A DNA stretch of 64,000 bases from Xenorhabdus stockiae (GTDB taxonomy: Bacteria; Pseudomonadota; Gammaproteobacteria; Enterobacterales; Enterobacteriaceae): NCBI RefSeq assembly GCF_002632825.1, contig NZ_NJAJ01000022.1:1-64000 (forward strand). Direction: 5' to 3'. Positions 27,241-37,207 of the stretch are shown one piece after another (within the stretch, counting starts at the first letter, position 1; the number at the start of each line of letters is the position of its first letter). A model generated the notes under the pieces. That model was not told the origin of the DNA. It was given only the letters and a program-made list of their open reading frames with translations, and ran no database searches. A program made the translations under genes and the position numbers.

Positions 27241-27750
27241 ACAGTTACCTGCATCAAATTGTTATTTGGATCACAAAGTATTTTTAGTCAGAGGAAATTA
27301 TCATAGCTGGCTTGCTATCATGCTCCAAATCAGCAGAAAAACAGGCTTTTCCGATCTTGATTCGTTCATTAATTATCGTGTCTAATACATGGTTTCTTAT
27401 TGCGCAAATCACGAGGTGAAATCACTCTGAATTTGCGCAAACTAACCTCCGGTTATACACAATGGATTTCAAGATGCGTCGCGGCGGCAAGGGAGTAAAT
27501 CCCCGGGAGCATAGATAACTATGTGACTGGGGTGAACGAGCGTAGCCAACAAAGAGGCAACTTGAAAGACGAAGTGTATAGGTGTATTCACTTGAAAATA
27601 CGTCAAAACGGCGGGATAAATCAAAGAATTGATGCTAAACGGAAATTAAGATAGTTTTCGTTTATATGGCATTAATGATTGCGGTTTGTATGCTGCGCTG
27701 CGAAAATTAGTTCTAGTTCACTAACGCTTTTATCCGACTTGGAGTAAAGA
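27241..27750. other. Intergenic region ymdB-like / tktA
   Basis: 510 bp with an ERIC element (27454-27580), a spaced inverted pair of TTGCGCAAAT / ATTTGCGCAA (27400-27409, 27431-27440) and the tktA upstream region. No gene seen. Confidence 0.6.
27454..27580 (+). repeat. ERIC element, short form
   Basis: About 127 bp, the same ends and core as the 21293 copy but without the 15-16 nt hairpin segment around TTTATAAAAACGG, so close to the classical ERIC length. Confidence 0.92.
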
Positions 27751-29745
27751 ATGACCACTCGTAAAACCCTTGCTAATGCTATCCGCTTCTTGAGCATGGA
27801 TGCTGTGCAGAAAGCAAAATCAGGGCATCCTGGTGCACCGATGGGAATGGCTGACATTGCTGAAGTTCTGTGGCGCGACTATCTGAACCATAACCCTGTC
27901 AATCCTCACTGGGCCGATCGTGACCGTTTTGTATTGTCCAATGGCCACGGTTCTATGCTGATTTACAGCTTGTTGCACCTGACTGGTTACGATGTTTCCA
28001 TCGACGATCTGAAAAATTTCCGTCAACTGCATTCCAAAACCCCGGGTCACCCTGAATATGGCTATACAGCGGGTGTAGAAACAACAACCGGCCCACTGGG
28101 GCAGGGTATTGCTAATGCAGTTGGTTTCGCAATCGCAGAACGCACACTGGCAGCACAGTTTAACCGTCCGGGCCACGATATCGTCGATCACCATACTTAT
28201 GTATTCATGGGCGACGGTTGTATGATGGAAGGCATTTCCCATGAAGTTTGCTCTTTGGCGGGTACACTGAAGCTGGGCAAGCTGATTGCTTTCTATGATG
28301 ACAATGGCATCTCTATTGATGGTGAAGTTGAAGGCTGGTTCACTGATGATACTGCTGCCCGCTTTGAAGCATATGGCTGGCATGTTATTCGTGGTGTAGA
28401 TGGCCATGATTCTGACGCAATTACAGCAGCAATCGAAGAAGCACGTAAAGAAACAGGCAAACCATCTCTGTTAATGTGCAAAACTGTCATTGGTTTTGGT
28501 TCGCCAAACAAAGCAGGTAAAGAAGAGTGTCACGGTGCGCCATTGGGAGATGCTGAAATCGAAGCAACCCGCAAAGCACTGGGCTGGGAACACCCTGCTT
28601 TTGAAATTCCTCAGGATATTTACGCTGGCTGGGATGCGAAAGAAGCCGGTAAAGCAAAAGAAAGTGCATGGGATGCAAAATTTGCCGCTTATGCTGAAGC
28701 ACATCCTGAACTGGCAGCAGAATTCAGCCGTCGTACCAGCGGTGAACTGCCAGAAAACTGGGAAGCAGAATCCAAGGCATTTATTGAAAACCTGCAACAG
28801 AATCCAGCTTCTATTGCCAGCCGTAAAGCGTCACAAAATGCTCTGGAAGCATTTGGTAAGGTTCTGCCTGAATTCATGGGTGGTTCTGCTGACCTGGCAC
28901 CAAGTAACCTGACTATGTGGTCTGGCTCCAAGCCTCTGAACGAAGTTCAGGACGGTAACTACATTCATTACGGTGTTCGTGAATTCGGTATGTCTGCCAT
29001 CATGAACGGTATCGCTCTGCATGGTGGTTTTGTGCCTTATGGTGCGACATTCCTGATGTTTGTTGAGTATGCCCGTAATGCAGTGCGTATGGCTGCGCTG
29101 ATGAAAATCCGTAGCATCTTTGTATATACCCATGACTCTATCGGCCTGGGTGAAGATGGCCCGACCCATCAGCCTGTTGAGCAGATTGCCAGCTTGCGTG
29201 TCACACCAAATATGAGCACATGGCGTCCATGTGATCAGGTGGAATCTGCGGTTGCATGGAAATATGCGATTGAGCGTAAGGATGGCCCGACTTCTCTGAT
29301 CTTCTCCCGCCAGAATCTGGCACAGCAGGAGCGCACGGCTGAACAGCTGGCCAACATTGAGAAAGGTGCTTACATTCTGAAAGATTGCGCAGGTCAGCCT
29401 GAATTGATCCTGATCGCAACTGGCTCTGAAGTTGAACTGGCAGTGAAAGCCGCTGATCAACTGAGTGCAGAAGGCCGTAAAATCCGCGTTGTTTCCATGC
29501 CATCTACTGATGCATTCGACAAACAAGATGCAGCATATCGTGAAGCCGTACTTCCTGCCGCCGTTTCCGCGCGTGTTGCGGTTGAAGCAGGCATTGCTGA
29601 TTACTGGTTCAAATATGTTGGTATCAATGGTGCTATCGTTGGTATGAACAGCTTTGGTGAATCAGCACCGGCTGACGCACTGTTCAAAGAGTTTGGTTTT
29701 ACGGTTGAAAATGTCGTCGCGAAAGCGGCAGCACTGCTGAAATAA
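27751..29745 (+). CDS. tktA: Transketolase
   Basis: 664 residues, E. coli TktA length. N-terminal ThDP domain with [11 protein letters not shown] and [13 protein letters not shown], pyrimidine domain with [13 protein letters not shown], and the [19 protein letters not shown] motif. It links the pentose phosphate pathway with glycolysis. Upstream of epd-pgk-fbaA, a common enterobacterial neighbourhood. A good GGAG Shine-Dalgarno is present. An ERIC remnant and a terminator follow. Confidence 0.97.
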   Translation: MTTRKTLANAIRFLSMDAVQKAKSGHPGAPMGMADIAEVLWRDYLNHNPVNPHWADRDRFVLSNGHGSMLIYSLLHLTGYDVSIDDLKNFRQLHSKTPGHPEYGYTAGVETTTGPLGQGIANAVGFAIAERTLAAQFNRPGHDIVDHHTYVFMGDGCMMEGISHEVCSLAGTLKLGKLIAFYDDNGISIDGEVEGWFTDDTAARFEAYGWHVIRGVDGHDSDAITAAIEEARKETGKPSLLMCKTVIGFGSPNKAGKEECHGAPLGDAEIEATRKALGWEHPAFEIPQDIYAGWDAKEAGKAKESAWDAKFAAYAEAHPELAAEFSRRTSGELPENWEAESKAFIENLQQNPASIASRKASQNALEAFGKVLPEFMGGSADLAPSNLTMWSGSKPLNEVQDGNYIHYGVREFGMSAIMNGIALHGGFVPYGATFLMFVEYARNAVRMAALMKIRSIFVYTHDSIGLGEDGPTHQPVEQIASLRVTPNMSTWRPCDQVESAVAWKYAIERKDGPTSLIFSRQNLAQQERTAEQLANIEKGAYILKDCAGQPELILIATGSEVELAVKAADQLSAEGRKIRVVSMPSTDAFDKQDAAYREAVLPAAVSARVAVEAGIADYWFKYVGINGAIVGMNSFGESAPADALFKEFGFTVENVVAKAAALLK

Positions 29746-29748
29746 CAG

Positions 29749-29820
29749 TATACCTTCAATGGATTTCGGGTTGCTTCTAGGCGAAGCCTACAAAGAGGCA
29801 ACTTGAAAGATGAAGGGAAT
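29749..29820 (+). repeat. ERIC remnant, internally deleted
   Basis: About 72 bp with the ERIC ends (TATACCTTCAATGGATTTC and CAAAGAGGCAACTTGAAAGATG) but no central part, placed directly after the tktA stop. Confidence 0.75.
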
Positions 29821-29822
29821 TA

Positions 29823-29864
29823 AGCGCATCTGCATCAAACTTTGATCCGATGCGCTCTTTTTTT
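29823..29864 (+). terminator. Terminator of tktA
   Basis: Stem AGCGCATC (29823-29830) with GATGCGCT (29849-29856), an inner ATCAAA/TTTGAT pairing, then CTTTTTTT. Confidence 0.88.
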
Positions 29865-29940
29865 GTTCAAAATGCTTTTGTTATGCTATTAACGATCCTT
29901 GCTATTAGCCCTTTTTTCTCGTAGTCTTCCCTTATAATTA

Positions 29941-29956
29941 GCTGAACCGTTTCAGT
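29941..29956. promoter_or_regulatory. Cra (FruR) operator upstream of epd
   Basis: GCTGAACCGTTTCAGT matches the Cra consensus palindrome (GCTGAANCGNTTCAGC type) almost perfectly. It starts 2 bp after a TATAAT box, where bound Cra should block transcription. The E. coli epd promoter is likewise a Cra target. Confidence 0.85.
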
Positions 29957-29967
29957 TATCGCATGCA

Positions 29968-29989
29968 AAATGTCTTGTCTGTCACAATC
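29968..29989. promoter_or_regulatory. Possible CRP site upstream of epd
   Basis: TGTCT-N6-TCACA (29971-29986) keeps 8 of the 10 core positions of the CRP consensus. E. coli epd has CRP input, but this site is only suggestive. Confidence 0.4.
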
Positions 29990-30080
29990 TGATTAATTTT
30001 ATGATGAATCATCCGTACAATTTGCACCTGCTCAGTTATCCTAAGCCGTTGCGTGACAACAGAGAAATTCAGGGAGTAAC

Positions 30081-31115
30081 ATGACAATCAGGGTAGCGAT
30101 TAACGGGTTTGGGAGAATAGGCCGCAGTGTCCTGCGTGCGCTCTACGAATCCGGGCGTCGGGCTGAAATTGAAGTTATCGCCATCAATGAGTTGGCTGAT
30201 GCAGAAGGTATCGCTCACTTATTGAAATATGATTCCAGCCATGGGCGTTTTGCATGGGATGTGTGCCTGAACAAGATAGGTTTGAATAATACAGTCTTGC
30301 ATGTGGGGGATGACAGTATCCGGCTGTTTCATCAACCCGATATTTCGGCTTTACCGTGGAAAGAACTGGGTATTGATATTGTACTCGATTGTACCGGTCA
30401 GTATGGTGAACGCGCCGATGGGGAAGCCCATCTCGCTAGTGGTGCTAAAAAAGTACTGTTTGCCCATCCGGGAGGAAACGATCTGGATGCGACTGTGGTA
30501 TACGGTGTGAATCATGAACTGTTGTCTGCGGAAGATTGCATAGTTTCGAATGCATCCTGTACGACAAATTGCATTATCCCGATTATTAAGGTGTTGGATG
30601 ATGCGTTCAATATTGAATCAGGAACGGTGACAACAATCCACGCATCCATGAATGATCAACCAGTGATTGATGCCTATCACAGTGACCTGCGTCGAACCCG
30701 GGCAGCCAGCCAGTCGATTATACCTGTCGATACCAAACTGGCCGCGGGGATCACTCGTATCTTTCCCAAATTCAGTAACCGGTTTGAAGCTATTTCTGTA
30801 CGGGTTCCTACCATCAACGTCACTGCGATTGATTTGAGTGTTACAGTCAGTGCTGCCGTTAATGTCAGTGAGGTAAACCAACTACTGCAAAAATCAGCAG
30901 TGAGTTCGTTTCGTGGTATAGTGGATTTCACCGATTTGCCGTTGGTCTCAACGGATTTTAACCACGACCCTCACAGCGCCATCGTGGATGGCACACAAAC
31001 AAGAGTGAGCGGAAACCACCTGATTAAAACACTTGTTTGGTGTGATAATGAGTGGGGCTTTGCCAATCGTATGCTTGACACAACGCTGGCAATGGCTTCT
31101 AAAGGTTTCAAATAA
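30081..31115 (+). CDS. epd: Erythrose-4-phosphate dehydrogenase
   Basis: 344 residues of the GapA superfamily with NAD motif GFGRIG (9-14) and catalytic C160 in [12 protein letters not shown]. Close sequence to E. coli Epd (339) and gene order epd-pgk-fbaA identify it rather than GapA. It oxidises erythrose-4-phosphate for pyridoxal phosphate synthesis. Confidence 0.95.
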   Translation: MTIRVAINGFGRIGRSVLRALYESGRRAEIEVIAINELADAEGIAHLLKYDSSHGRFAWDVCLNKIGLNNTVLHVGDDSIRLFHQPDISALPWKELGIDIVLDCTGQYGERADGEAHLASGAKKVLFAHPGGNDLDATVVYGVNHELLSAEDCIVSNASCTTNCIIPIIKVLDDAFNIESGTVTTIHASMNDQPVIDAYHSDLRRTRAASQSIIPVDTKLAAGITRIFPKFSNRFEAISVRVPTINVTAIDLSVTVSAAVNVSEVNQLLQKSAVSSFRGIVDFTDLPLVSTDFNHDPHSAIVDGTQTRVSGNHLIKTLVWCDNEWGFANRMLDTTLAMASKGFK

Positions 31116-31261
31116 ACGGGTTTCAAATAAATCGTCTGTTGTATCGATAATATTGTGTCGGATTTTGTGAGATCAGATGTTATTAAATTAAATATGATTG
31201 AACAAATGGCATACAGCAGGGGATTGAGTAATTTTATAGAGAATCAATGAGAGGATTCACC

Positions 31262-32428
31262 ATGTCTGTAATTAAGATGACTGATTTAGATCTGGCGGGT
31301 AAACGAGTTCTGATCCGGGCTGATCTGAATGTGCCTGTAAAAGATGGCAAAGTTACCTCAGATGCACGTATTCGTGCGTCTTTGCCGACGATCGAGGCTG
31401 CGCTGAGTCAGGGAGCCAAAGTCATGGTTACTTCTCACCTGGGACGCCCGACTGAGGGAGAGTACAACGAAGAGTTTTCACTACAACCTGTCGTTGATTA
31501 CCTGAAAGCAGCACTTTCTTCTCCTGTCCGCCTGGAAAAAAATTATCTGAATGGCGTTGAAGTGGCGGAAGGCGAATTAGTTGTTCTGGAGAACGTTCGC
31601 TTTAACAAAGGTGAGAAAAAAGACGACGAAACATTATCAAAACAGTATGCCGCATTGTGTGATGTTTATGTCATGGATGCTTTTGGTACAGCCCATCGTG
31701 CTCAGGCTTCAACTCACGGCGTTGCTAAATTTGCGCCAATTGCCTGTGCAGGTCCATTGTTATCCGGTGAACTGGAAGCTTTGGGGAAAGCATTACATAA
31801 CCCTGCTCGCCCAATGGTCGCGATTGTGGGTGGCTCTAAAGTTTCTACTAAACTGACTGTTCTTGATTCACTGTCCAAAATTGCTGATCAGCTTATCGTT
31901 GGTGGTGGAATTGCCAATACTTTTGTTGCTGCTGAAGGCCACAATGTTGGTCGTTCCCTGTACGAAGATGATTTGATCCCGGAAGCGAAAAAACTGCTGG
32001 AATGCTGTGATATTCCGGTACCTACGGATGTTCGTGTTGCGACAGAGTTCTCTGAAACAGCTGAAGCCACGTTGAAATCAACCAGTGAAATTAAAGATGA
32101 AGAGCAGATCCTCGATTTGGGTGATGCTTCTGCTGAACGTCTGGCTGAAATCCTGCAAGGTGCAAAAACCATTCTCTGGAATGGCCCGGTTGGTGTATTT
32201 GAATTCCCGAATTTCCGCAAAGGAACCGAAATTATTGCCCGTGCGATTGCAGAGAGCGATGCTTTCTCAATTGCAGGTGGCGGTGATACTTTAGCGGCAA
32301 TCGATCTTTTTGAGATTGCTGACAAAATCTCTTACATCTCTACAGGTGGTGGTGCTTTCCTTGAGTTTGTTGAAGGCAAAAAACTCCCCGCCGTTGTGAT
32401 GCTGGAAGAACGTGCTAACAGTAACTAA
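31262..32428 (+). CDS. pgk: Phosphoglycerate kinase
   Basis: 388 residues from ATG 31262 (GAGAGG before it; E. coli Pgk 387). Motifs [44 protein letters not shown] and [12 protein letters not shown] are intact. It makes ATP from 1,3-bisphosphoglycerate. An upstream in-frame ATG at 31247 is possible but has no support. fbaA follows 69 bp later after a small hairpin. Confidence 0.97.
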   Translation: MSVIKMTDLDLAGKRVLIRADLNVPVKDGKVTSDARIRASLPTIEAALSQGAKVMVTSHLGRPTEGEYNEEFSLQPVVDYLKAALSSPVRLEKNYLNGVEVAEGELVVLENVRFNKGEKKDDETLSKQYAALCDVYVMDAFGTAHRAQASTHGVAKFAPIACAGPLLSGELEALGKALHNPARPMVAIVGGSKVSTKLTVLDSLSKIADQLIVGGGIANTFVAAEGHNVGRSLYEDDLIPEAKKLLECCDIPVPTDVRVATEFSETAEATLKSTSEIKDEEQILDLGDASAERLAEILQGAKTILWNGPVGVFEFPNFRKGTEIIARAIAESDAFSIAGGGDTLAAIDLFEIADKISYISTGGGAFLEFVEGKKLPAVVMLEERANSN

Positions 32429-32448
32429 GTTAAGTAACTCGTTGTGAT

Positions 32449-32472
32449 AGCAGGCAGTAAATACTGCCTGCT
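32449..32472 (+). other. Intercistronic hairpin pgk-fbaA
   Basis: Perfect 11-bp stem AGCAGGCAGTA (32449-32459) with TACTGCCTGCT (32462-32472) and a 2-nt centre, without a T tract. Probably an mRNA-processing or stability structure that allows unequal pgk and fbaA expression. Confidence 0.6.
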
Positions 32473-32497
32473 CAATGTCAATACAGGACCACGTAAC

Positions 32498-33574
32498 ATG
32501 TCTAAAATTTTTGATTTCGTAAAACCGGGTGTCATCACTGGTGATGATGTTCAAAAAGTCTTTGCCATCGCAAAAGAACATAATTTTGCCTTACCGGCAG
32601 TTAACTGTGTCGGTACTGATTCTATCAATGCTGTGTTAGAAACAGCGGCAAAAGTACGTGCTCCGGTAATCATCCAGTTTTCCAATGGCGGTGCAGCATT
32701 TGTAGCAGGTAAAGGCCTGAAAGTGGAAGGTCAGCAGGCAGCAATTCTGGGTGCAATTTCTGGTGCTTATCATGTGCATCAGATGGCAGAGCATTATGGT
32801 GTGCCGGTGATCCTGCATACTGACCACTGTGCACGCAAATTGCTGCCGTGGATTGATGGTCTGTTAGACGCGGGTGAGAAACACTATGCTCAGACAGGCA
32901 AGCCTCTGTTCTCTTCCCATATGATTGATCTGTCAGAAGAATCTCTGGAAGAAAATATCGAGATTTGCAGCCAGTATCTGGCGCGTATGGCGAAAATTGA
33001 CATGACGCTGGAAATCGAATTGGGTTGTACGGGTGGTGAAGAAGATGGTGTTGATAACAGCCATCTGGATAGCTCCTCTTTGTACACTCAGCCAGAAGAT
33101 GTAGCTTATGCGTATGAAAAACTGAACGCGATTAGCCCACGTTTTACCATTGCGGCCTCTTTCGGTAACGTTCACGGTGTATACAAACCGGGTAACGTTA
33201 AACTGACGCCAAAAATTCTGCGTAATTCTCAGGACTATGTTTCAGAGAAATTCAACCTGCCACACAATAGTCTGGATTTTGTTTTCCACGGTGGTTCTGG
33301 TTCTACCGCAGAAGAGATTCAGGAAGCTGTCAGCTACGGCGTAGTTAAAATGAATATTGACACTGATACCCAATGGGCTACTTGGGAAGGTATTCTGAAC
33401 TACTACAAGAAGAATGAAGGTTATCTGCAAGGTCAATTGGGTAACCCGGAAGGCGCGGATAAACCTAATAAGAAATTCTATGATCCACGTGTGTGGTTGC
33501 GTGCTGGTCAGGTTTCAATGGAAGTTCGTCTGGAACAGGCTTTCAAAGAACTGAATGCGGTTGATGTGCTGTAA
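32498..33574 (+). CDS. fbaA: Class II fructose-bisphosphate aldolase
   Basis: 358 residues from ATG 32498; the N-terminus MSKIFDFVKPGVITGDDVQ equals E. coli FbaA, so the ATG at 32444 is rejected. Zinc-site motifs HTDHCARKLLPW, FGNVHGVYKPGN and VFHGGSGST are intact. It splits fructose-1,6-bisphosphate in glycolysis. Last gene of the epd-pgk-fbaA unit, with a strong terminator after it. Confidence 0.97.
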   Translation: MSKIFDFVKPGVITGDDVQKVFAIAKEHNFALPAVNCVGTDSINAVLETAAKVRAPVIIQFSNGGAAFVAGKGLKVEGQQAAILGAISGAYHVHQMAEHYGVPVILHTDHCARKLLPWIDGLLDAGEKHYAQTGKPLFSSHMIDLSEESLEENIEICSQYLARMAKIDMTLEIELGCTGGEEDGVDNSHLDSSSLYTQPEDVAYAYEKLNAISPRFTIAASFGNVHGVYKPGNVKLTPKILRNSQDYVSEKFNLPHNSLDFVFHGGSGSTAEEIQEAVSYGVVKMNIDTDTQWATWEGILNYYKKNEGYLQGQLGNPEGADKPNKKFYDPRVWLRAGQVSMEVRLEQAFKELNAVDVL

Positions 33575-33629
33575 TTTCCATACTGATTGGCATGGATTAA
33601 AGTCGCTTTAGTCGATTAACGTTTCTTAG

Positions 33630-33673
33630 TTCCCGCCCGTTATTTTCATGATTAACGGGCGGGAATTTTTTTT
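33630..33673 (+). terminator. Intrinsic terminator after fbaA
   Basis: Perfect 13-bp GC-rich stem (33630-33642 with 33653-33665), 10-nt loop, followed by TTTTTTTT. It may also serve dtpB from the other side. Confidence 0.95.
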
Positions 33674-33694
33674 AATGAAACCGGATCAAATCAG

Positions 33695-35161
33695 TTAGGC
33701 TCTTGCGCCATCTTTCATAATACGGTTCAGCCACGGCACCATGAAAGCCATAACCACGGCAACAATGAGAGTGGCAATACCTATTTTACCGAATACGCCC
33801 GTATATATCGGCAGCGTTTGCAGAGGGTCAGTAACACCTTCTGGTGCGGCAGTGAATGTTGCTATATAGCTTCCCAGTACTGATGCAGCAGCCTGAGATA
33901 AGAACCACATACCCAGAATAAACCCTGTCAGATAGCTGGGAACAAACGCAGCAACCATTGCCAGCCCTAATGCACTGATCATCAACTCCCCGATACTCTG
34001 GAACAGGTAAACCAGTACGATAAACCACGGTGAAGTCATGCCATGTTCATCGGCGAACAGGCCGGCAGCGGCTGCCGTCAGAAAGCCAAGAGAGCACAGG
34101 AACATACCGACGGTAAACTTCGTTGGCATAGAAAAATCTTTGCCTTTTGCTCCCAGACGGGTGTAAAGCACAGCCAGAATCGGGCTGGCGACGATGATCC
34201 AGAATGGGTTCAGAGCCTGAAAGCTGATGGGGTTAATATTAAAACCGAAGATTTGGGTATTAACATTGTTGATGGCAAAGAAGTTGAGGGAGGTTGGCAT
34301 TTGGTTGTACAGCATAAAGAACACAATAGCCTGAATCATCAGGATAAATGCCACAAACATTTTATTGCGGCCGACTTTATCCTGTTTGAATGCCTGCCAG
34401 AAGAAAATCACCACAACGATAGCTGAAATTGCCATAAGAACGAGATTAGCAATATCAATATTGTGCAATAGCCACGCACAGACCCCTACCATCCCTGCTG
34501 AGCCGAGTAAAACTAAAAATAGGGTTATGTAGTTAAGAGGAGCATGGTCTGGCTCAGAACCGATGTCATGTACCATACGGCGACAGGCGATGTAAACCAA
34601 CAGAGCGATAATCAGGCCGATACCACAGATATTATAGGTAACAGCATAGCCATATTTTTCAGCAATAACGGGAGCGAGAGAAAGAGAAACCAGAGAACCA
34701 AGATTGATGGACATATAGAATAGTGTAAAAGCACCATCTAAACGTGGATCTTGTGGCTGGTAGCACTTAGCCAGCAGGCTTGCGGGGTTAGCTTTGAACA
34801 GACCATTACCAACCGCGACAGTTCCCAAAGCATAAAAAATCAGTTCTGGTTCCATAATGGAAAGGCCAATCAGAAAGTAGCCTATTGCCAGTATAATAGC
34901 ACCCAGAATGATGGTTCGTTTTGTTCCCAGCAAGTGGTCTCCTACATAACCACCGATGGAAATCAAACCATAAACCAGCGCAGTAAATGCACCAAAGGTA
35001 ATAAATGCCTGTGTTTCTGAAAAACCAAGCTGTTTAACGAAGTAAACAGCGAGAATGCCTTGAACGCCGTAGTAGCCAAATCTTTCCCATAATTCTACAA
35101 AAAAAATCATGAAAAAGGGCTTCGGTTGATCCCATAAACCGACTGGAGCGGTTTTATTCAT
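33695..35161 (-). CDS. dtpB: Dipeptide/tripeptide:proton symporter
   Basis: 488 residues of the POT family, length and sequence close to E. coli DtpB (489): [33 protein letters not shown] carries the ExxER motif, then [11 protein letters not shown] and [26 protein letters not shown] (PTR2 signature). About 14 membrane helices. It imports di- and tripeptides. Single gene, convergent with fbaA. Confidence 0.93.
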   Translation of the reverse strand: MNKTAPVGLWDQPKPFFMIFFVELWERFGYYGVQGILAVYFVKQLGFSETQAFITFGAFTALVYGLISIGGYVGDHLLGTKRTIILGAIILAIGYFLIGLSIMEPELIFYALGTVAVGNGLFKANPASLLAKCYQPQDPRLDGAFTLFYMSINLGSLVSLSLAPVIAEKYGYAVTYNICGIGLIIALLVYIACRRMVHDIGSEPDHAPLNYITLFLVLLGSAGMVGVCAWLLHNIDIANLVLMAISAIVVVIFFWQAFKQDKVGRNKMFVAFILMIQAIVFFMLYNQMPTSLNFFAINNVNTQIFGFNINPISFQALNPFWIIVASPILAVLYTRLGAKGKDFSMPTKFTVGMFLCSLGFLTAAAAGLFADEHGMTSPWFIVLVYLFQSIGELMISALGLAMVAAFVPSYLTGFILGMWFLSQAAASVLGSYIATFTAAPEGVTDPLQTLPIYTGVFGKIGIATLIVAVVMAFMVPWLNRIMKDGARA

Positions 35162-35820
35162 AGTAATTGCCTCTGTTAGTTGTCATACCAATGGACAATA
35201 CATCCAGAGTTTATACTGTTGTTAACATAAAAGTAACATAATGTATTGCACGGGTTGTGTTTTTGTTTAATTATTCAGAGTGATCGAAAGCGCGGGAGGT
35301 TAATATACTGGCATAATATCTTCTCAGTGGTTGATCACACTAATGCAAAAATTAATACCAGATTTGACAGAATATTCACTAAATTAATAGGAGAAATCAC
35401 TTATTAATGGTTTAAGTGTTCGTAAATAAAGCGATTTGATGTTTGTTTGCTCTTTGTTCTCCATTCTGATGGTTAAAGTGACTACTCAAAAGGTGTACGC
35501 GGAAAGTTTTGAACACTAATATCAATATATTAAGTTTATGTTATGTATTTAGTTTTTTTGTTTGTTTCTGTATTAAATAGAGCTACATAAAACTACACGT
35601 TTTATATAATTTATCATATTTATTAAATAATAAATCAGTTCGTGGGATGGTTTATCATTGTTGGTTCAGTCAGAAAACCAGCTATGCCCAATGGATTTTG
35701 AGTTGCATCATCGAAGGAAATTGCTAAACCGGGAACGGTTTTTCTAGCGAAGGGAAGGGAATTGAGCTGCCAACAAAGAGGTCATTTTAACGGCAATAGT
35801 GATATAACACGGAAGTGACA
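35162..35820. other. 659-bp intergenic region upstream of dtpB
   Basis: AT-rich, without a supported gene. It contains the dtpB promoter region and, at 35685-35800, a strongly decayed ERIC copy. Nothing else is recognised. Confidence 0.55.
35685..35800 (+). repeat. Decayed ERIC remnant
   Basis: CCCAATGGATTTTGAGTTGCATC at one end and GCCAACAAAGAGGTCATTTTAA at the other resemble ERIC ends; the centre has diverged. Confidence 0.55.
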
Positions 35821-36420
35821 CTATAGAATATACGGAGCAAGAGTAAAATATAATAAACAAACTCCACCTACGGTATTAACAAACCGGCTTACGATGCTGA
35901 AGTTTATTTTTCTTGCAGCAAATATGACAATATAACCAAATGATAATAACCAGATTGTTGTAATAATAATATGGATAGAAGCAAGAATAATAAAATTTAA
36001 TACACTAATATAGTCAGATGTTAAAAAACCAGGCACTACAGTAAGGTAGAGTAGGATCGCTTTTATATTCAGAATGTTGGCGATATAGGCGTCTTTTATT
36101 GTTGCAACCTTCGTCCCTTTTTCTGTTATTTTTTTACCGGAATAAATTCCGTTTTTTATTAATATACAAGAGAGATAGATTAGATAAATTGTTCCGATGA
36201 TTTTTATGGCATGCATAATAAGGGGATATTTTGTCACTATACCGGTAATACCTAGACCAACCAGTAATGCATGCGTGTAAATTCCTAAAGCTGTCCCGGT
36301 TATGATGGAAAGCAAGCCTTTTATTCCACTGTTAATAGCATTTGTCATGCCGAGGGTAAAACTTGCTCCGGGGGATAAGGCGATAGGTAATATCGTAAGA
36401 ATGAAGCCTGAAATATTCAA
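35821..36420 (-). CDS. LysE/RhtB-family exporter
   Basis: 199 residues with about six membrane helices and the family N-terminus (ILPIALSPGASFTLGMTNAINSGIKGLLSIITGTALGIYTHALLVGLG). Members export amino acids or homoserine lactones; substrate unknown. It stands alone between ERIC remnants; its base composition is more AT-rich than the flanking hpa genes, which hints at separate history. Confidence 0.82.
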   Translation of the reverse strand: MNISGFILTILPIALSPGASFTLGMTNAINSGIKGLLSIITGTALGIYTHALLVGLGITGIVTKYPLIMHAIKIIGTIYLIYLSCILIKNGIYSGKKITEKGTKVATIKDAYIANILNIKAILLYLTVVPGFLTSDYISVLNFIILASIHIIITTIWLLSFGYIVIFAARKINFSIVSRFVNTVGGVCLLYFTLAPYIL

Positions 36421-36480
36421 AATTCCACCTGTATATTAATGACTCTTGTCGGAATGTCTATGACGTTGAGACCCCTTGAT

Positions 36481-36592
36481 TATATACCTAATAAATTTTG
36501 AGTTGAATCATGGTGGTATGAGAGTGATAAATTAGCGGGGAATTCATTTGCCCAGCTAACAAAGATACTGCCTGAAAGACAACGGATAAAAG
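36481..36592 (+). repeat. Decayed ERIC remnant
   Basis: ATATACCTAATAAATTTTGAGTTG at the left and CAGCTAACAAAGATACTGCCTGAAAGACAACG at the right resemble ERIC ends; the centre is diverged. Confidence 0.5.
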
Positions 36593-36667
36593 CCAGTTGA
36601 GCCAGTTGAGAAAGTAAAGGGCTTTACGTCCTTGCCCTTATACCTAATTTTAATTTTTAGCTTCACT

Positions 36668-37186
36668 TCAAACTGCGGTAGCCAGAGTTTTGTTCATCAC
36701 CTGATGAAAAGCACGCTTAAAGTAGATCAGCCCGTGGCCTTCTTCCAGAACATGAAGCTGTTTGATTTCGACCAGGTAAACATTGTGTGTGCCGATTTCC
36801 TGCACCTGTTCGATGCTTCCTTCCAGACTGGCAAGTGTTCCTTTCAGCATGGGTTGCCCTAATGAGCCTGTGTGCCAGATATCCCAGCTGAAGCGCTCTT
36901 CCATACTGGCTTCAGTCATACCCGCAAAATGGCGGGCCAGCAATTCCTGCTCATGATTCAGGATATTGACACATAGCTGGCCATTACCCTGAAATACCTG
37001 ATTCATTGCACTGTTACGGTTTATGCACACCATCAAAGTCGGCGGAGTATCCGTTACGGAGCATACTGCCGTCGCTGTCATACCGCAGCGCCCGGCCGGG
37101 CCATCGGTTGTGATAATATTCACCGCCGCGGAAAGGCTTGCCATCGCATCTCTGAATAGCAAGCGATGTTCATTTTCTAAAGACAT
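36668..37186 (-). CDS. hpaC: 4-hydroxyphenylacetate 3-monooxygenase, flavin reductase component
   Basis: 172 residues from ATG 37186 (AGGAG just before it; a TTG-type start at 37207 is less likely). Flavin reductase domain: FRDAMASLSAAVNIITTDGPAGRCGMTATAVCSVTDTPPTLMVCINR. It supplies FADH2 to HpaB. It lies 21 bp after hpaB, so the two form one transcript. No clear terminator follows. Confidence 0.95.
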   Translation of the reverse strand: MSLENEHRLLFRDAMASLSAAVNIITTDGPAGRCGMTATAVCSVTDTPPTLMVCINRNSAMNQVFQGNGQLCVNILNHEQELLARHFAGMTEASMEERFSWDIWHTGSLGQPMLKGTLASLEGSIEQVQEIGTHNVYLVEIKQLHVLEEGHGLIYFKRAFHQVMNKTLATAV

Positions 37187-37207
37187 TATAAGTCTCCTGC
37201 TACTCAT

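Larger units (their letters stand above)
29746..30080. other. Intergenic region tktA / epd
   Basis: 335 bp carrying an ERIC remnant, the tktA terminator, a -10-like TATAAT (29933-29938), a Cra operator and a CRP-like site. No gene seen. Confidence 0.7.

Noticed and set aside
28831-29526. Long minus-strand frame of 231 codons inside tktA
   Set aside because: It is antisense to an intact, strongly conserved transketolase gene, has no recognisable domain and no ribosome site.
32444-32497. Upstream extension of fbaA giving 18 more residues
   Set aside because: It overlaps the intercistronic hairpin and the conserved FbaA start MSKIFDF is at 32498.
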